From contig NZ_FOMH01000017.1 of assembly GCF_900112575.1 (NCBI RefSeq), positions 52,877 to 116,876 on the forward strand: DNA of 64,000 nt, given 5' to 3'. Made by a program: the position numbers and the translations under genes. Position 1 is the stretch's first letter. Each line of letters opens with the position of its first letter. The notes under the pieces were generated by a model. It saw only the letters and a list, made by a program, of their open reading frames with translations. It had not been told where the DNA came from and searched no databases. The DNA comes from Flavobacterium phragmitis (lineage in GTDB: Bacteria; Bacteroidota; Bacteroidia; Flavobacteriales; Flavobacteriaceae). Below, piece by piece: positions 34,578 to 46,100 of the stretch.

Positions 34578-35102
34578 ATGATGATGAGACTTAATATTTC
34601 CATAACAGTATTACTAATTATAACTATGAGTTCCTGTAAATCATCAAAGGCAACTGATTTTATGGAGTTGCTGGATCAATCGGAACGGAGAGCCTTTGCC
34701 ATTGTTGTTGGAAAAAATGGTTCGGGTGAAAAAAAGCTGGAATATCTGGAAAAGGATGATTTTAAAGGCGCTGCAATGGCTGTGGATCAACAGGCTGTAG
34801 AGTTCGATAAACTAATTACTGACATCAAAAAACTTTCTACTGACGGCATCCAAGAAGGAGAACAACTTAAAACTGCGTCTATTGAATATTATAAAGCTCT
34901 TAAAGAACTACATATATTCGATAAAAAAGAAATAGAACAGCAAGCGCTTCTGCAAACAGTAAAAAACGATGAATTGAAGAATGTCCAAAACAAACTTATG
35001 GTCTTATTGCAACAAAAAAAGGCTCTTTACAATTCGGTATATGAAAAAGAGGCTTTTCTTAATAGTGCCTCCGAAGCCTTTAAAGTGGCTAATGGTCTTT
35101 GA
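34578..35102 (+). CDS. Small lipoprotein with helical repeat-like region, function unknown
   Basis: A 174-residue predicted lipoprotein. The signal sequence RLNISITVLLIITMSSC ends at Cys20. The rest is rich in Lys, Glu, Gln and Leu and predicted to be largely helical, with alternating acidic and basic residues (EQQALLQTVKNDELKNVQNKLMVLLQQKKALYNSVYEKEAF) suggestive of a coiled coil. I do not recognise a family. I chose ATG 34578 (first of three adjacent ATGs) because an upstream ATG sits in the terminator hairpin. It lies between the SDR gene and a hybrid kinase gene, 137 bases from the latter. Confidence 0.7.
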   Translation: MMMRLNISITVLLIITMSSCKSSKATDFMELLDQSERRAFAIVVGKNGSGEKKLEYLEKDDFKGAAMAVDQQAVEFDKLITDIKKLSTDGIQEGEQLKTASIEYYKALKELHIFDKKEIEQQALLQTVKNDELKNVQNKLMVLLQQKKALYNSVYEKEAFLNSASEAFKVANGL

Positions 35103-35154
35103 TTCAGCGTTTTTATTTTATAATTAATCGACTTAATACAAACAAAAAATTCCA

Positions 35155-35193
35155 ACTGTAAATTATATAAGGAATACTGCATAAATATATAAC
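35155..35193 (+). promoter_or_regulatory. Promoter-like element (copy E of a recurrent motif)
   Basis: ACTGTAAATTATATAAG is followed after 14 bases by TATATAAC. It lies 47 bases before the hybrid kinase gene and shares its plan with the elements at 5717, 6904, 7371 and 11663. Confidence 0.35.
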
Positions 35194-35239
35194 CAACAAT
35201 CTAGACGATTTTATAGATTTAAGGTTTAATCTATCCGTC

Positions 35240-37240
35240 ATGCGAAATGCCCCTTTATCTATGCCTCATAATGAATCCGAACGTCTAGATATTTTAAAGC
35301 GTTACAGCAATATGCTGGAAACACTTTCGGAGCACGCCTTTGATGATGCCACTTCTTTAGTATCATACATTTGTGGTGTACCTATTTCCTATATTGCTTT
35401 TATCAATGAAAACCGTCAATGGTTCAAGTCCGAAATTGGTCTTGGCTTTTCCATAGTGCCTCGCGAGATTACTTTCAGCCGTTATACTATTATGGACTCC
35501 ACTTTGGTTGAAATTCATGATACACTGCTTAGTGAGCGTTTCAAAGATGATCCCGATGTAAAAGGTGGTTTAAAAATAAGATTCTATGCAGGAATGCCTT
35601 TGGTTACTCCTGAAGGTTATACGGTTGGAGTTTTATGTGCTGCAGATCATGAACCCCGAACTCTCAATGAAAATCAAAGGAGAGCACTTCATATCGTAGC
35701 ACGCCATGTTATTACCACTATGGAACTCGGGATAAAAAACAGTGAACTGCATGGACAGAAAAAAATTGCCGAAAGCGCTATACTGGCAAAGGAATCCTTT
35801 TTGGCCAACATGAGTCATGAAATCAGAACTCCTCTCAATGCCGTTATTGGTTTTACCGAATTACTAGCAGGAACCCAACTCGATAAACAGCAGCGTGTTT
35901 TTGTACAAGACGTACAAACGGCAGGAGAAAATCTGCTTCTTATTGTAAATGATATATTGGATCTCTCCAAAATTGAGTCAGGCGGACTTTCACTCGAATT
36001 ACAGCCTTTTAATTTAAAGAAATCGCTTCGACATGTTTATGACCTGTTAAAGGTAAAAGCTACCGATGGAGTAGAATTCAATCTATTTCTGGATGCAGAA
36101 CTCCCTGAGATTATTACAGGCGATCAAGGAAGACTGAATCAGATAATGGTAAATTTGGCAGGAAACGCCCTTAAATTTACGGCCGAGGGAGAAGTGACTA
36201 TTTCTGTTAAAAATAAAGGAGAAACCGAAGATGGTTATTTGATTCGGTTCTCGGTTAAAGATACCGGAATCGGAATTCCTAAACAGCATCTTGACACTAT
36301 CTTTGAAAGATTTAGACAAGGCCAGGAAGACACCACCAGAAAATTTGGAGGAACAGGACTTGGACTGAGCATAGTCAAAGAACTGGTCGAACTTCACAAT
36401 TCCAAAATACAGGTTAAAAGCCGTGAAGGAATAGGTTCTGAATTTTATTTTACCGTTGCCTATAAAAAACCAGCCAAAATAAAAGAAACTCCAAAAATAC
36501 TTCCAGTAAATGATCTTGGCAGACTTAAAATTCTGCTTCTTGAAGATAATCGTTTGAACCAAAAACTGGCACAGAATGTCATTGAAGGATTTGGATTTGA
36601 AATTGACACAGCAGAAAATGGAGATCAAGGCATAGAACTACTTTCGGAAAATCGATATGATCTGGTATTAATGGATCTTCAAATGCCGGTGCGAGATGGT
36701 TATCAGACCACCAGATATATTCGCGGAGAACTTAAAAATGAGATTCCAATTATAGCCATGACGGCTCATTCTCTTGCTGGTGAACAACATCGTTGCCTAA
36801 ATGCAGGAATGGACGGTTATGTGCCAAAACCTTTTAAACAACACGAACTTTTGGAAGCCATCAAACAAGCTTTGAAAAAAGAGCGACGTCCTTTTATCCC
36901 CATTAAAGCAGATTTATCGGCAATTGAGCAAACTGACCTTGTAAAACCCGGCTGGAAAAAAGAAGTAACCTCTCAATTTATTCTAAAAGCACCTTCTGAA
37001 CTTAAAGAACTACAACGAGCTGTTTATCAAAAAGATTTCAGATCAGTACTGCAAACTGCTGAACAGCTTCAAGTATGGTTGCATCTTTTTCTGTTGAAAG
37101 GCTTAAGCATGGAGCTCGCTTATATTGAAGAGCAGGCTCATAAAAAAGAATTTACTGCTGAGACTGCTGACAATCTGGATATATTACACTGCAACATTCA
37201 GGAAATTATAAAAGAACTGCAAAAGGAAAAAAGCGACTAA
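35240..37240 (+). CDS. GAF-domain hybrid histidine kinase with receiver and degenerate HPt domain
   Basis: A 666-residue cytoplasmic sensor kinase without transmembrane helices. A GAF domain spans about 20-165 and a HisKA domain carries His193 in NMSHEIRTPLNAV. The HATPase domain has the N box (NLAGNALKF), G1 (DTGIGIP) and G2 (GGTGLGLS). A receiver domain (about 430-545) has phosphoacceptor Asp479 in VLMDLQMP and Lys in YVPKPF. The last 100 residues resemble an HPt helical bundle, but at the position of the phosphorylated His the sequence reads TAEQLQVWLHLFLLKGL, with Glu608. Signal relay through that domain would therefore need another protein. The GAF sensor suggests a cytoplasmic ligand or redox signal. 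Confidence 0.9.
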   Translation: MRNAPLSMPHNESERLDILKRYSNMLETLSEHAFDDATSLVSYICGVPISYIAFINENRQWFKSEIGLGFSIVPREITFSRYTIMDSTLVEIHDTLLSERFKDDPDVKGGLKIRFYAGMPLVTPEGYTVGVLCAADHEPRTLNENQRRALHIVARHVITTMELGIKNSELHGQKKIAESAILAKESFLANMSHEIRTPLNAVIGFTELLAGTQLDKQQRVFVQDVQTAGENLLLIVNDILDLSKIESGGLSLELQPFNLKKSLRHVYDLLKVKATDGVEFNLFLDAELPEIITGDQGRLNQIMVNLAGNALKFTAEGEVTISVKNKGETEDGYLIRFSVKDTGIGIPKQHLDTIFERFRQGQEDTTRKFGGTGLGLSIVKELVELHNSKIQVKSREGIGSEFYFTVAYKKPAKIKETPKILPVNDLGRLKILLLEDNRLNQKLAQNVIEGFGFEIDTAENGDQGIELLSENRYDLVLMDLQMPVRDGYQTTRYIRGELKNEIPIIAMTAHSLAGEQHRCLNAGMDGYVPKPFKQHELLEAIKQALKKERRPFIPIKADLSAIEQTDLVKPGWKKEVTSQFILKAPSELKELQRAVYQKDFRSVLQTAEQLQVWLHLFLLKGLSMELAYIEEQAHKKEFTAETADNLDILHCNIQEIIKELQKEKSD

Positions 37241-37260
37241 ATAAAAGTGATTTTTTTAAA

Positions 37261-38982
37261 CTATTTATATTCAATAATTTCAAACAACAACTCATACTTA
37301 TCTCCTAATTTTTTCTTTAATCGCTGCTTGCTTTTTTTAACTGCGTCAACTGTTACTCCCAATAAAGTAGACATCTCATAATTATTGAGATTTAATTTTT
37401 GGAGCATTATTATCCTAAGATTAGATTCTTTTAACTGAGGAAAATTTTCTATAATGGCATTATAAAAATCACTGTATTGATTGATAAATTCTCGTTTAAA
37501 AGCACTCCAATTTTCATCTGTAACTAAGTGAGAACTGAGCATTTCCTGAAGCTTACTTTTATCTTCTTCAGACTGTTTTGCAGCAAAACTTTTAATGCCT
37601 TCGAGTTCATCCTCCAAACTTAATATTTGTTTGTCTTTATTTTGAAGATCCTCAGCATAACTGTCGATATTAGAACTTGCATCTTTAAGCTTTTCTTCAA
37701 AAATCAAACGATCGCTTTCATATTCTTCTACCTTTACTCTTTTTGTATCTAATCTTTTGACTAAAAAAGTATAGGCTATTGCACTGGACAGTATCGTTGA
37801 GATTAAAATTAAAATACTGATATTTCTAATCCTTTCTCCTTGTTCTAATTGTGATCGGATTTGTTTGGTTTCATTTTCATACTTATTTTTCTGAATAAGC
37901 CAATTCGACCTTCTCAATACAGTATTTCCATTTGTTTTAAGCAAATACTCATCAAGCTGTTTGAGCTGTCGTCTCAAAATCAATTCTTTTTGAAGATTTC
38001 CATTTAAAAGCATAAGCTTTAATTCGATTACTTCCTTTAAAGAACTTCTGTAGTAGGATTTAGTGCCGGCAATTTCCCCTGCTCTTTCCAGAATTTTTTC
38101 AGCTTCGTTTTTATTATTTATTTTAAGCTGAATTTTTGCCAACAATATAGACGCATACATCTCATTTTTTTCAATTTTGAACTTTTGAGAATAAGCTATA
38201 TCCTGTTTTAAAAGATTTACAGCAGTATTTATATTCCCCTTTTTTTCATAAATAAGTGCTTTATCGCCTAAGACTTTAGCATATCTTACACTATCACCTA
38301 TTTTTAATGCCATAGCTTCAGATTTATCCAAATAGTGCATGGCATTTGTAATGTCTTTATTTTTGAAATAACAGTTCCCAATTGCGTTTAAAACACTTGC
38401 AGATTCTGAAGAAGGTTTTTTCATGTACTGCATTGATTTTTTTAAAAAATCTAAAGCAGACTCATCTTCTACAGTAAACATAATCCATCCAAAAAATTGA
38501 AAGGTTTCTGCTGGTAAAATCATTTCAGAAGGGTCAATCTGATTGGTTTCTTCCATAGTTTGGAGAACTATCGGAATAAGTTTGTCTATCTGACAATAAA
38601 AATATAAGTACTTGGAATAGTTTAACTGCGTCCAGATGATAAGACTTAAATCCTTGCTCCTTTTAGCTTCCTGAATAGATTGTAAATAATAATGCTCACT
38701 TTTTGGATTTATTTTATCAAAAAAAGCAGCATAACCATTTGCCAAAAGTGCAGAATATAAAATATTGTTTTTTTTATCGGATGATTTACTTAAAAAAGCC
38801 AGTCTTTTTTTTACTACTGAAGTGTCTTCTTTCTTTGGATTATTCTCTTTTACTATTATAGATTCAATATCTTTTAAGGAATCTGAGGATAACGAAAATA
38901 GTTTTTGAGATTGTAATTTTGTACAAAAAACAAATGCATATAACACAAAAAAGAAGATAATTTTTTTTGTACAGAAAGTCAT
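37261..38982 (-). CDS. Tetratricopeptide-repeat membrane protein with C-terminal helix-turn-helix
   Basis: A 573-residue protein of a form common in Bacteroidota. A signal sequence (IIFFFVLYAFVFCTKLQSQ) is followed by a long periplasmic TPR array (about 60-380; for example AIGNCYFKNKDITNAMHYLDKSEAMAL), one transmembrane helix (ISILILISTILSSAIAYTFLV, about 395-415), a coiled coil (about 425-475) and a cytoplasmic LuxR-like helix-turn-helix (LRIIMLQKLNLNNYEMSTLLGVTVDAVKKSKQRLKKKL, about 525-565). It would sense a periplasmic partner through TPRs and bind DNA inside. It lies immediately after the giant secreted protein and barrel genes, in the same direction, and could regulate them. Confidence 0.85.
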   Translation of the reverse strand: MTFCTKKIIFFFVLYAFVFCTKLQSQKLFSLSSDSLKDIESIIVKENNPKKEDTSVVKKRLAFLSKSSDKKNNILYSALLANGYAAFFDKINPKSEHYYLQSIQEAKRSKDLSLIIWTQLNYSKYLYFYCQIDKLIPIVLQTMEETNQIDPSEMILPAETFQFFGWIMFTVEDESALDFLKKSMQYMKKPSSESASVLNAIGNCYFKNKDITNAMHYLDKSEAMALKIGDSVRYAKVLGDKALIYEKKGNINTAVNLLKQDIAYSQKFKIEKNEMYASILLAKIQLKINNKNEAEKILERAGEIAGTKSYYRSSLKEVIELKLMLLNGNLQKELILRRQLKQLDEYLLKTNGNTVLRRSNWLIQKNKYENETKQIRSQLEQGERIRNISILILISTILSSAIAYTFLVKRLDTKRVKVEEYESDRLIFEEKLKDASSNIDSYAEDLQNKDKQILSLEDELEGIKSFAAKQSEEDKSKLQEMLSSHLVTDENWSAFKREFINQYSDFYNAIIENFPQLKESNLRIIMLQKLNLNNYEMSTLLGVTVDAVKKSKQRLKKKLGDKYELLFEIIEYK

Positions 38983-39146
38983 TTTGGAAACTGGGGTTAT
39001 TGAAACGCTAAATTAAAAAAATATAGATTTTATTTAATAAAAAAATTAACATAAAACTACTTTGAAAGTTGTTTAATACCTTCCATCCGACTTTCATATC
39101 AGATTTGGTTAAACTTTTTTTCCCGATTTAAGACATTATAAAAATA

Positions 39147-39178
39147 AAAAAACAACCCGATAAGGTTGTTTTTTTATT
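39147..39178. terminator. Hairpin terminator between the barrel gene and the TPR regulator gene
   Basis: AACAACC and GGTTGTT form a stem extended by flanking A and T runs, and reads well in both directions. It would end transcription from the barrel and giant protein genes before the TPR gene. Confidence 0.75.
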
Positions 39179-39246
39179 ATTTGACATTAATCGATTAATG
39201 GAGGATAGTATAATTGTAATCTTTAATTTTCTTCTTAAAAATAAAA

Positions 39247-40080
39247 TTATTTAAAATTCCATCCCAATGTTAAACCAAATGCTGTTGGTGTAATTTTAGC
39301 ATTTTGTTCTGTACTGTACAAACCATTCGCTTTTCTATCGTTTGTTGATGTTGGATTAAATCCTACATAAGACTGATTGTTTTTTTGGTCAAGTATCGTT
39401 CCACTACCTTTTTCGAGAAACATTGCTACATACAAAGAATTCTTTTTACCAATATCAAATGTAAATCCAAACTCGAAAGAACTCATGAAAATTCCTTTTG
39501 TTTCATATTCCCCTGATGCTGCATAACTGCTTTCCTGTCCTATTCCATATTCAGGCAAATTATCAATTGTAAGATTAAAATCAGGGTAATAAGCTGTACC
39601 ATTCACATTATCTGCTGTGGCTTTTATTTTATAACTAAGAGGCAAAAAATATTTTACTCCTGCTCTAAAATTAAAATCGATTCCTTTATTGATGTTGGTT
39701 TTTAATTGTAGAAAAAGCGGAATCTGAACAGCGTGTAATGTTTGCTTTTCTTTATAATTACTGGTCGTAACATTGTAAATAAATGCCGAACCGGAAGCAT
39801 CTACTTCATAATTTGTCAGTGTGCTAGAAGGAGAAACCAAAGACAGATTTTGCTTGTATTGCGAGAATTCTATTCCTGAACCAATTCCGATATTTTTTGT
39901 AAATGAATAGATATATCCTGCTTTTACAGCCCCACCCATTTTAGTTTCGGCTAGTGTTCCATCTACATTACTTTCAAGATTACCTGCTCCAGCTTGTACA
40001 CCTATATAAAATTGAGCATTAGCAACTGTAGAAAATAGTATTAATATAATTCCTAAAATGTTTTTACTATTAAATTTCAT
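39247..40080 (-). CDS. Outer-membrane beta-barrel protein (PorT-like fold)
   Basis: A 277-residue exported protein with a signal peptide (cleavage after NAQ, residue 23). The mature part begins FYIGVQAGAGNL and alternates short amphipathic strands with polar loops (GYIYSFTKNIGIGSGIEFSQY, SFEFGFTFDIGKKNSLYVAMFLEKG). It ends in a strand with terminal aromatic/basic residues (GLTLGWNFK) as expected of an outer-membrane barrel. It is 71 bases downstream of the giant secreted protein gene and in the same direction. A role in anchoring or exporting that protein is possible but unsupported by any specific motif. Confidence 0.8.
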   Translation of the reverse strand: MKFNSKNILGIILILFSTVANAQFYIGVQAGAGNLESNVDGTLAETKMGGAVKAGYIYSFTKNIGIGSGIEFSQYKQNLSLVSPSSTLTNYEVDASGSAFIYNVTTSNYKEKQTLHAVQIPLFLQLKTNINKGIDFNFRAGVKYFLPLSYKIKATADNVNGTAYYPDFNLTIDNLPEYGIGQESSYAASGEYETKGIFMSSFEFGFTFDIGKKNSLYVAMFLEKGSGTILDQKNNQSYVGFNPTSTNDRKANGLYSTEQNAKITPTAFGLTLGWNFK

Positions 40081-40151
40081 GTATGTTAGTTTTTTTACCC
40101 GAATACTCCATCCCCATTTATAAAAATGGGGACTTCATACTCTTTCATTAT

Positions 40152-43100
40152 TTAGTTTTTCACTAAAAGGTTTTTTGTAAACGTTTTACCATTTGCCAAA
40201 GTGATCCTTACAATATAGATACCTTCAACTGCCGGAGCCAGTAAAGTTGTCTCATTTTCATTGGTTGTTTTTTGATCTACCAATGATCCACTTATTCCAA
40301 ATACCTCAACATGGGCATTTATCATTTTAGCAGCATCCAAACTGGTAATCAATTGATAACTAGCATTAGGTTTAACAGGATTAGGATAAATTCTAATTGT
40401 TTCAACTGTTCCTTTTGAAGATATGGTTAATGGACAAGAAGTTATTACCGTTCCGTCTAGTTTTGTTGCAACTGCGTAATATGTCCCGTTTAAACCTCCA
40501 ACTTCTTTATAATATTGCAAAGTCTGACCTGCAACTAGAATTCCGTCTTTATACCAGGTATACGATTTAAATTCTTTTGAACTATTGTCAAAGAAAATAA
40601 CATTATCAAACTGTTGCTTGATCAAATTTGGTTGGCTATTTAAAACTGGCAATACTATAGTTTCAGCAGCATTGTAATTGTTATTCCCCGCTTGTGAAGC
40701 TGAAACAGTTCCTGAACCAGGATTATTAAAAATCAACTCATCATTAGAAATTGTCACCACATTCTCATTAGAAGAAGCATAACTTATTGGTAAACCACTA
40801 TTTGAAGTAGCCGTTAAAACACTTGTCGTTGCTCCTTCACAATTTGAAACTAAAGTTTGGTTCCAGGTGATTACCTGATCTGCTTTGGTAATTTCAAAGT
40901 CTTTCCCATTATAAGTAATGGTATAATTGTTACCTGCAGTCAAGGTTCCTTGTCCTATTGCATAAGTTCCCGTATTCTCTCCAATTGCTCTTTTTAAAAC
41001 ACCTGAGAAAGTATCATTTCTAACCAAACCAGGTGAAACCGAATAGGTCAAAGCTGGATCTACTGTTCCGTACACTTTTGTTTGAGAAGCATCTGCTGTT
41101 ACAGTGATTGGTTTTGCGGTAATAGCAAACGCATTTGAACCTATTAAAGTGACAACATAGTTAGATCCTGCTGTTAAACTGCCAATAGCATAAGTATAAG
41201 TTCCAACATTCTCGCCGTTTGCTCTGCTTAAATTACCGGTGAAAGTATTTCCAGTTAATAAAGTTTCGCTTGAAGTATAAGTGAAAACAGAATCTGCATC
41301 ACCATATACTTTTGCTTGTGAAGCATCTGCTTTTACTGTTATTTCTCTTGGTGTAATTTCAAAATCTTTACTTTCAAAAGTCATTGTATAATTAGACCCG
41401 GCGTTCAAATCTCCTTGTTTAATAACATAAGAACCTACATTCTCTCCAATTGTTCTTTCTAAAGCTCCTGTGAAAGTATCATTTCCAACTAAAGCTGGTG
41501 AAACCGCATAAGTAAGAACTGGATCTGTTGTTCCATAAACTTTCTTTTGAGAAGCATTAGCTGTTACTGTAATAGGTTTGGCCGTAATCGTATAATCTTT
41601 ACCGGTATAATTAATAGCGTAATTAGATCCGGCGCTCAAAGTTCCTTGTCCTATTGCGTAAATACCAACATTTTCTCCCGCAATTCTGGATAAAGTTCCC
41701 TTAAATGAATCTCCGTTTTCTAAAGCTGGCGTGAATGAATATGTCAAAGCGGCATCATTTTCTCCATATCCCTTAGTTTGTGAATCAGCTGTAACTGCAA
41801 TTGTTTTGGCAGTAATTTCAAAATCTTCACCAGTATAGGTAATCGCATAGTTGTTACCAGCAGTCAAGGTTCCTTTTCTTATTAAATAAGTTCCTACATT
41901 TTCTCCAATTGCTCTTTCTAAAACTCCAGAGAAAATATCATTTCCAACTAAACTAGGAGAAACCGAATAAGTTAAAACCGGATCTGTTGTTCCGTATACT
42001 TTTGTTTGAAAAGCATCAGCAGTTACTGTGATTGGTTTTGCTGTAACAGCGAAGGCATTTGAACCAACCAAAGTGACAACATAGTTCGATCCTGCTGTTA
42101 AACTGCCAATAGAATAACTATAAGTTCCAACATTTTCGCCGTTTGCTCTGCTTAAGCTTCCGCTAAAAGTATCTCCAGTTACCAAAGCTTCGCTTGAAGT
42201 GTAGGTAAAAACAGGATCAGTATCACCATATACTTTTGTTTGTAAAGCATTAGCTGTTACCGTGATTTCTTTTGGTGTAATTTCAAAATCTTTACTTTCA
42301 AAAGTAATTGTATAATTTGCTCCTGCACTCAAATTTCCTTGTTTGATGGCATAAGTTCCGATATTCTGTCCAACTTCTCTAGATAAAGCTCCTGTGAAAG
42401 TATCATTTCCTACTAAAGCTGGTGAAACCGAATAGCTAAAAGTTGGATCTGTTGTTCCGTATACTTTTGTTTGAGAAGCATTCGTAGTTACAGTAATCGG
42501 TTTTGGCGTGATTGTGTAATCTTCACCAACATAATTAATACTATAGTTAGAACCTGCACTCAAACTGCCTTTTGTAATAGCATAATCCCCAATGTTTTCT
42601 CCCGAAACTCTGGATAAAGTTCCTGTGAATGCATCTCCACTTTTTAAAGCTGGTGTAAATGAATACGTTAAAGCGGCATCATTTTCTCCATACACTTTAG
42701 TTTGTGAATCAGCAGTGACTGTAATTGTCTTCGCAGTAATGACAAAATCTTTACCAATATAAGTAATGGCATAATTAGTGCCTGCGGTCAACGTTCCTTG
42801 TTCTATGCCATAAGTCCCAACATTTTCTCCTCTTATTCTTTGCAAAACACCTGAGAAAGCATCATTTCCAACTAAACTTGGTGAAACAGAGTAAGTAAGA
42901 ACTGGGTCTGTTGTTCCATATACTTTTGTTTGAGAAACATCTACCGTTACTGTGATTGGTTTTGCCGTAATTTTAAAATCATTAGCAACATAGGTAAGAC
43001 TATAATTTGTACCTGCACTCAATGTTCCCTGCACAATTTTATAAGTTCCTATGTTTTCCCCAGCTATTCTCTCTAAAGTACCTGTGAATGAATCTCCAGT

Positions 43101-46100
43101 TACTAAAGCAGGAGTGACAGTGTAGCTCAAAGCTGGCTCAACAGCACCGTATACTTTTGATTGTGAAGCATCAGCTGTTACCGTGATTGTCTTTGATGTA
43201 ATCTCACCTATTTGTCCTGAAACAGTCTGAGAATTTAAAATATAATTCGAAACATCATTTCCACTAATTGTTAAGTTTTCAACTGTTATAGTTTTATTTG
43301 TCCCTACATTTTTAGTATCATATACTCCTGATGACGAATTGCTTACTGTTACATTTTCATTTGCTTCAATTCCTTTGAGCTCAAAATTAGAAGCGGTTAA
43401 AACTGCATCAGTTGTTCCGTCAAACATTTTGGTTGCACTTCCTTTCAATGAAACCTCTATTTCTTTAAGTTTCACTTCTGCTATATTAGCTACTAAAGTA
43501 GTTGCACTTAATACATAGTTTTTAGAAGCAGTTCCCGATAGTTTTAAATTGTTAATAGTAACTTGCTTGTTTACTCCTACATTTTTATTATCTAAATCAC
43601 CAGCTGCAGGATTATCTACTAGTACATTATCACCATCAACAACTCCTTCCAAAGCAAAATTATTAGCATTTAATGCTATAACAGCATTAGCATTATAAAC
43701 TTTTGATATTGTACCTTGTACTACAGCATTTATCGTTTTTGGTTCGATAATTAAATCGGCTTCTACAACTTTATCGTTATAATTTGGTTTGCTCAATACA
43801 GCATAAACCCTGTAAGTACCAACTTCTATTTTGTTGTTGTTAGTATAACTTACAGATACCTGACTAGGAAGACTACCTTGAATCGCTAATGATTTTTCGC
43901 TTCCGTCATAAGTGAAAGTGCTGGATGCCAGAACGAAATTATCTGTTAGATTGCCTTTTACAATGGTTAATTTAGCAATAAGCTGTTTGTTATTGTAATT
44001 GATTCCTCCGTTAATATTAACTGTAACATTATATGAGCCCACATTGATATTATCATTATTGGCATAAGTTACTGTAACTCCATCAGGAAGTATTCCATCA
44101 AGCGATAATCTTTTAGGAGTACCATCATACACTTCTTCTTTTTCTAATAAAAATATTCCGCTTGGAAGATCCGTTTTATTAATAGTCATAGAAGTTGTTA
44201 ATTCAAGCGTGTTGTAATTAGAGCCTGAAATCGTAGCTTTTACATTGTTATAAACACCCGCATTCTTTTGCGTGTTTGAGTAAACCACACTTAATCCCTC
44301 AGGTAAAATTCCTGATACTTCAGGGTGTTTATCAAAACCATCATAAGTAAATGTATTTGAAGGAAATGAAATACCTGAAAGGTTCTTTTTATTAATCTTA
44401 AGTGTGTTAGACAATGTAATATCATTATAATATTCACCTCCGTTAATAATTGCTTTAACAGTATAGTCTCCTGCATTTATTTGTCCGTTTCCTTCATAAG
44501 ACACAGTAGCTCCTGCTGGTAAAGCTGAAACATTTAGATATTTTGCAGCACCATCATAAGTGTATGTCTCCGGTTGTAAAGTGGCAGAAAAGTCTCCTTT
44601 TCCAACCGTAAGTTTAAAGGTTTTGGTTGCGGGAGCATAAATCTCATCTCCATTTTGCACAACTGTTATTGTAGCTTGTCCAACCCCTACTATATGAATT
44701 TTGTTATCTTTTGTAATGGAAGCAACATTAGTATTACCGCTACTATAAGTAAGGGGTGACAGTCCACTTGATGCAGTCCCTACGACAAAGTCAGCATCTG
44801 TATATTTTTTTGTTATGTCATCAGCTGTAATCGTTTGCATTATTTTAGACTCGTAGCATCCCATGTCTATAGTAGTGTTTTGAAAACGAGTGTTACCTGC
44901 AATATCTTTATTACCTCCAATTACTGTTTCATACAACGTATTATCTCCTTTGTTAACTGCTACAGATGTTGGTTTTAAAGCAAAGTTAAATGCATTTGCA
45001 TCAACAAAATCAGCAGGCTGTGCATAGAAATTATTAGCTAATGTCATTGAAGTGTATAAAGATTGCGCTTTAGACAGCAAAGAGTTTTTAATTGTAACTG
45101 TCCCTCCTTCTCTATTTATATCATTGTTACCCGGAGTATCCCTGAAAGCAGCATTAAATACCTCTAAGTTAGAAGCTCCAATGGTGAAAAGATGAGATGC
45201 ATTAGTTATATCATCTCCAAAAGTAGTATTCACAATTTTTACATTGGCAGCATTTACTCCTATCGAAGTACCAGTTGCTCCAGCATGATAAGCTGAATTA
45301 CTATAAAATAACGTGTTATATACTGAAACATTAGAATTATCTGTAACATACATACCACCAGCTCTAAAACCCGAAGTGTTTTCTGAAAGAATACAGTTTT
45401 TTACAATAAGGTTAGAACTGTGTACACGTATTCCTCCTCCATATTCTCTTGTAATAGCCTTTCCGTTTATAGTTACAGTTCCCTCTGTCGAATGTGCCGC
45501 ACTTGCCGCTGCACCTTTTACGATACTGAAACCATCAATCTCATTACTGCCTGCTGAATTAGAAACCGTAATAATATGATTGATGAGAGACTGCCCATCC
45601 AAAATTGTTTTATTCTCCTGAATACGTCTGTCATTTAAACTCTCATCGCTGATATTTCCATCAAAACCTCCATATAGTTTTACGCCGTCTAATAATAAGA
45701 AACTATTGTCTCTTCCTTCGTCAATAAAGTTCGAGTTATCTCTTGCGCTGTATTTTGGTGTATAAGTACCTTTAGCAACATAGATTTTATTTACAGTATT
45801 TGGTGTATTATTATTCAGAATGGTAGCATAACGTAAAGCTAATGACAAATCGTTTAACGCTAATTCCCATGTAGAACCATCACCGCCAACTGTTCCCTGT
45901 TTTACATACAATATGTTATTGGTCAACTTAGTATTTGGTACTATTTTTAAAGTTCCTGCTGTATAAATAAAACTATAATTATTAGAAGATAATCCACCAG
46001 GTACTATACCATTGGTATAAATACCAACTTCTGTTTTTCCTATTGCATCACCTGAATATGTAATTGATCCTGTCAACTTCGTACGATCATCACCGTTAAC

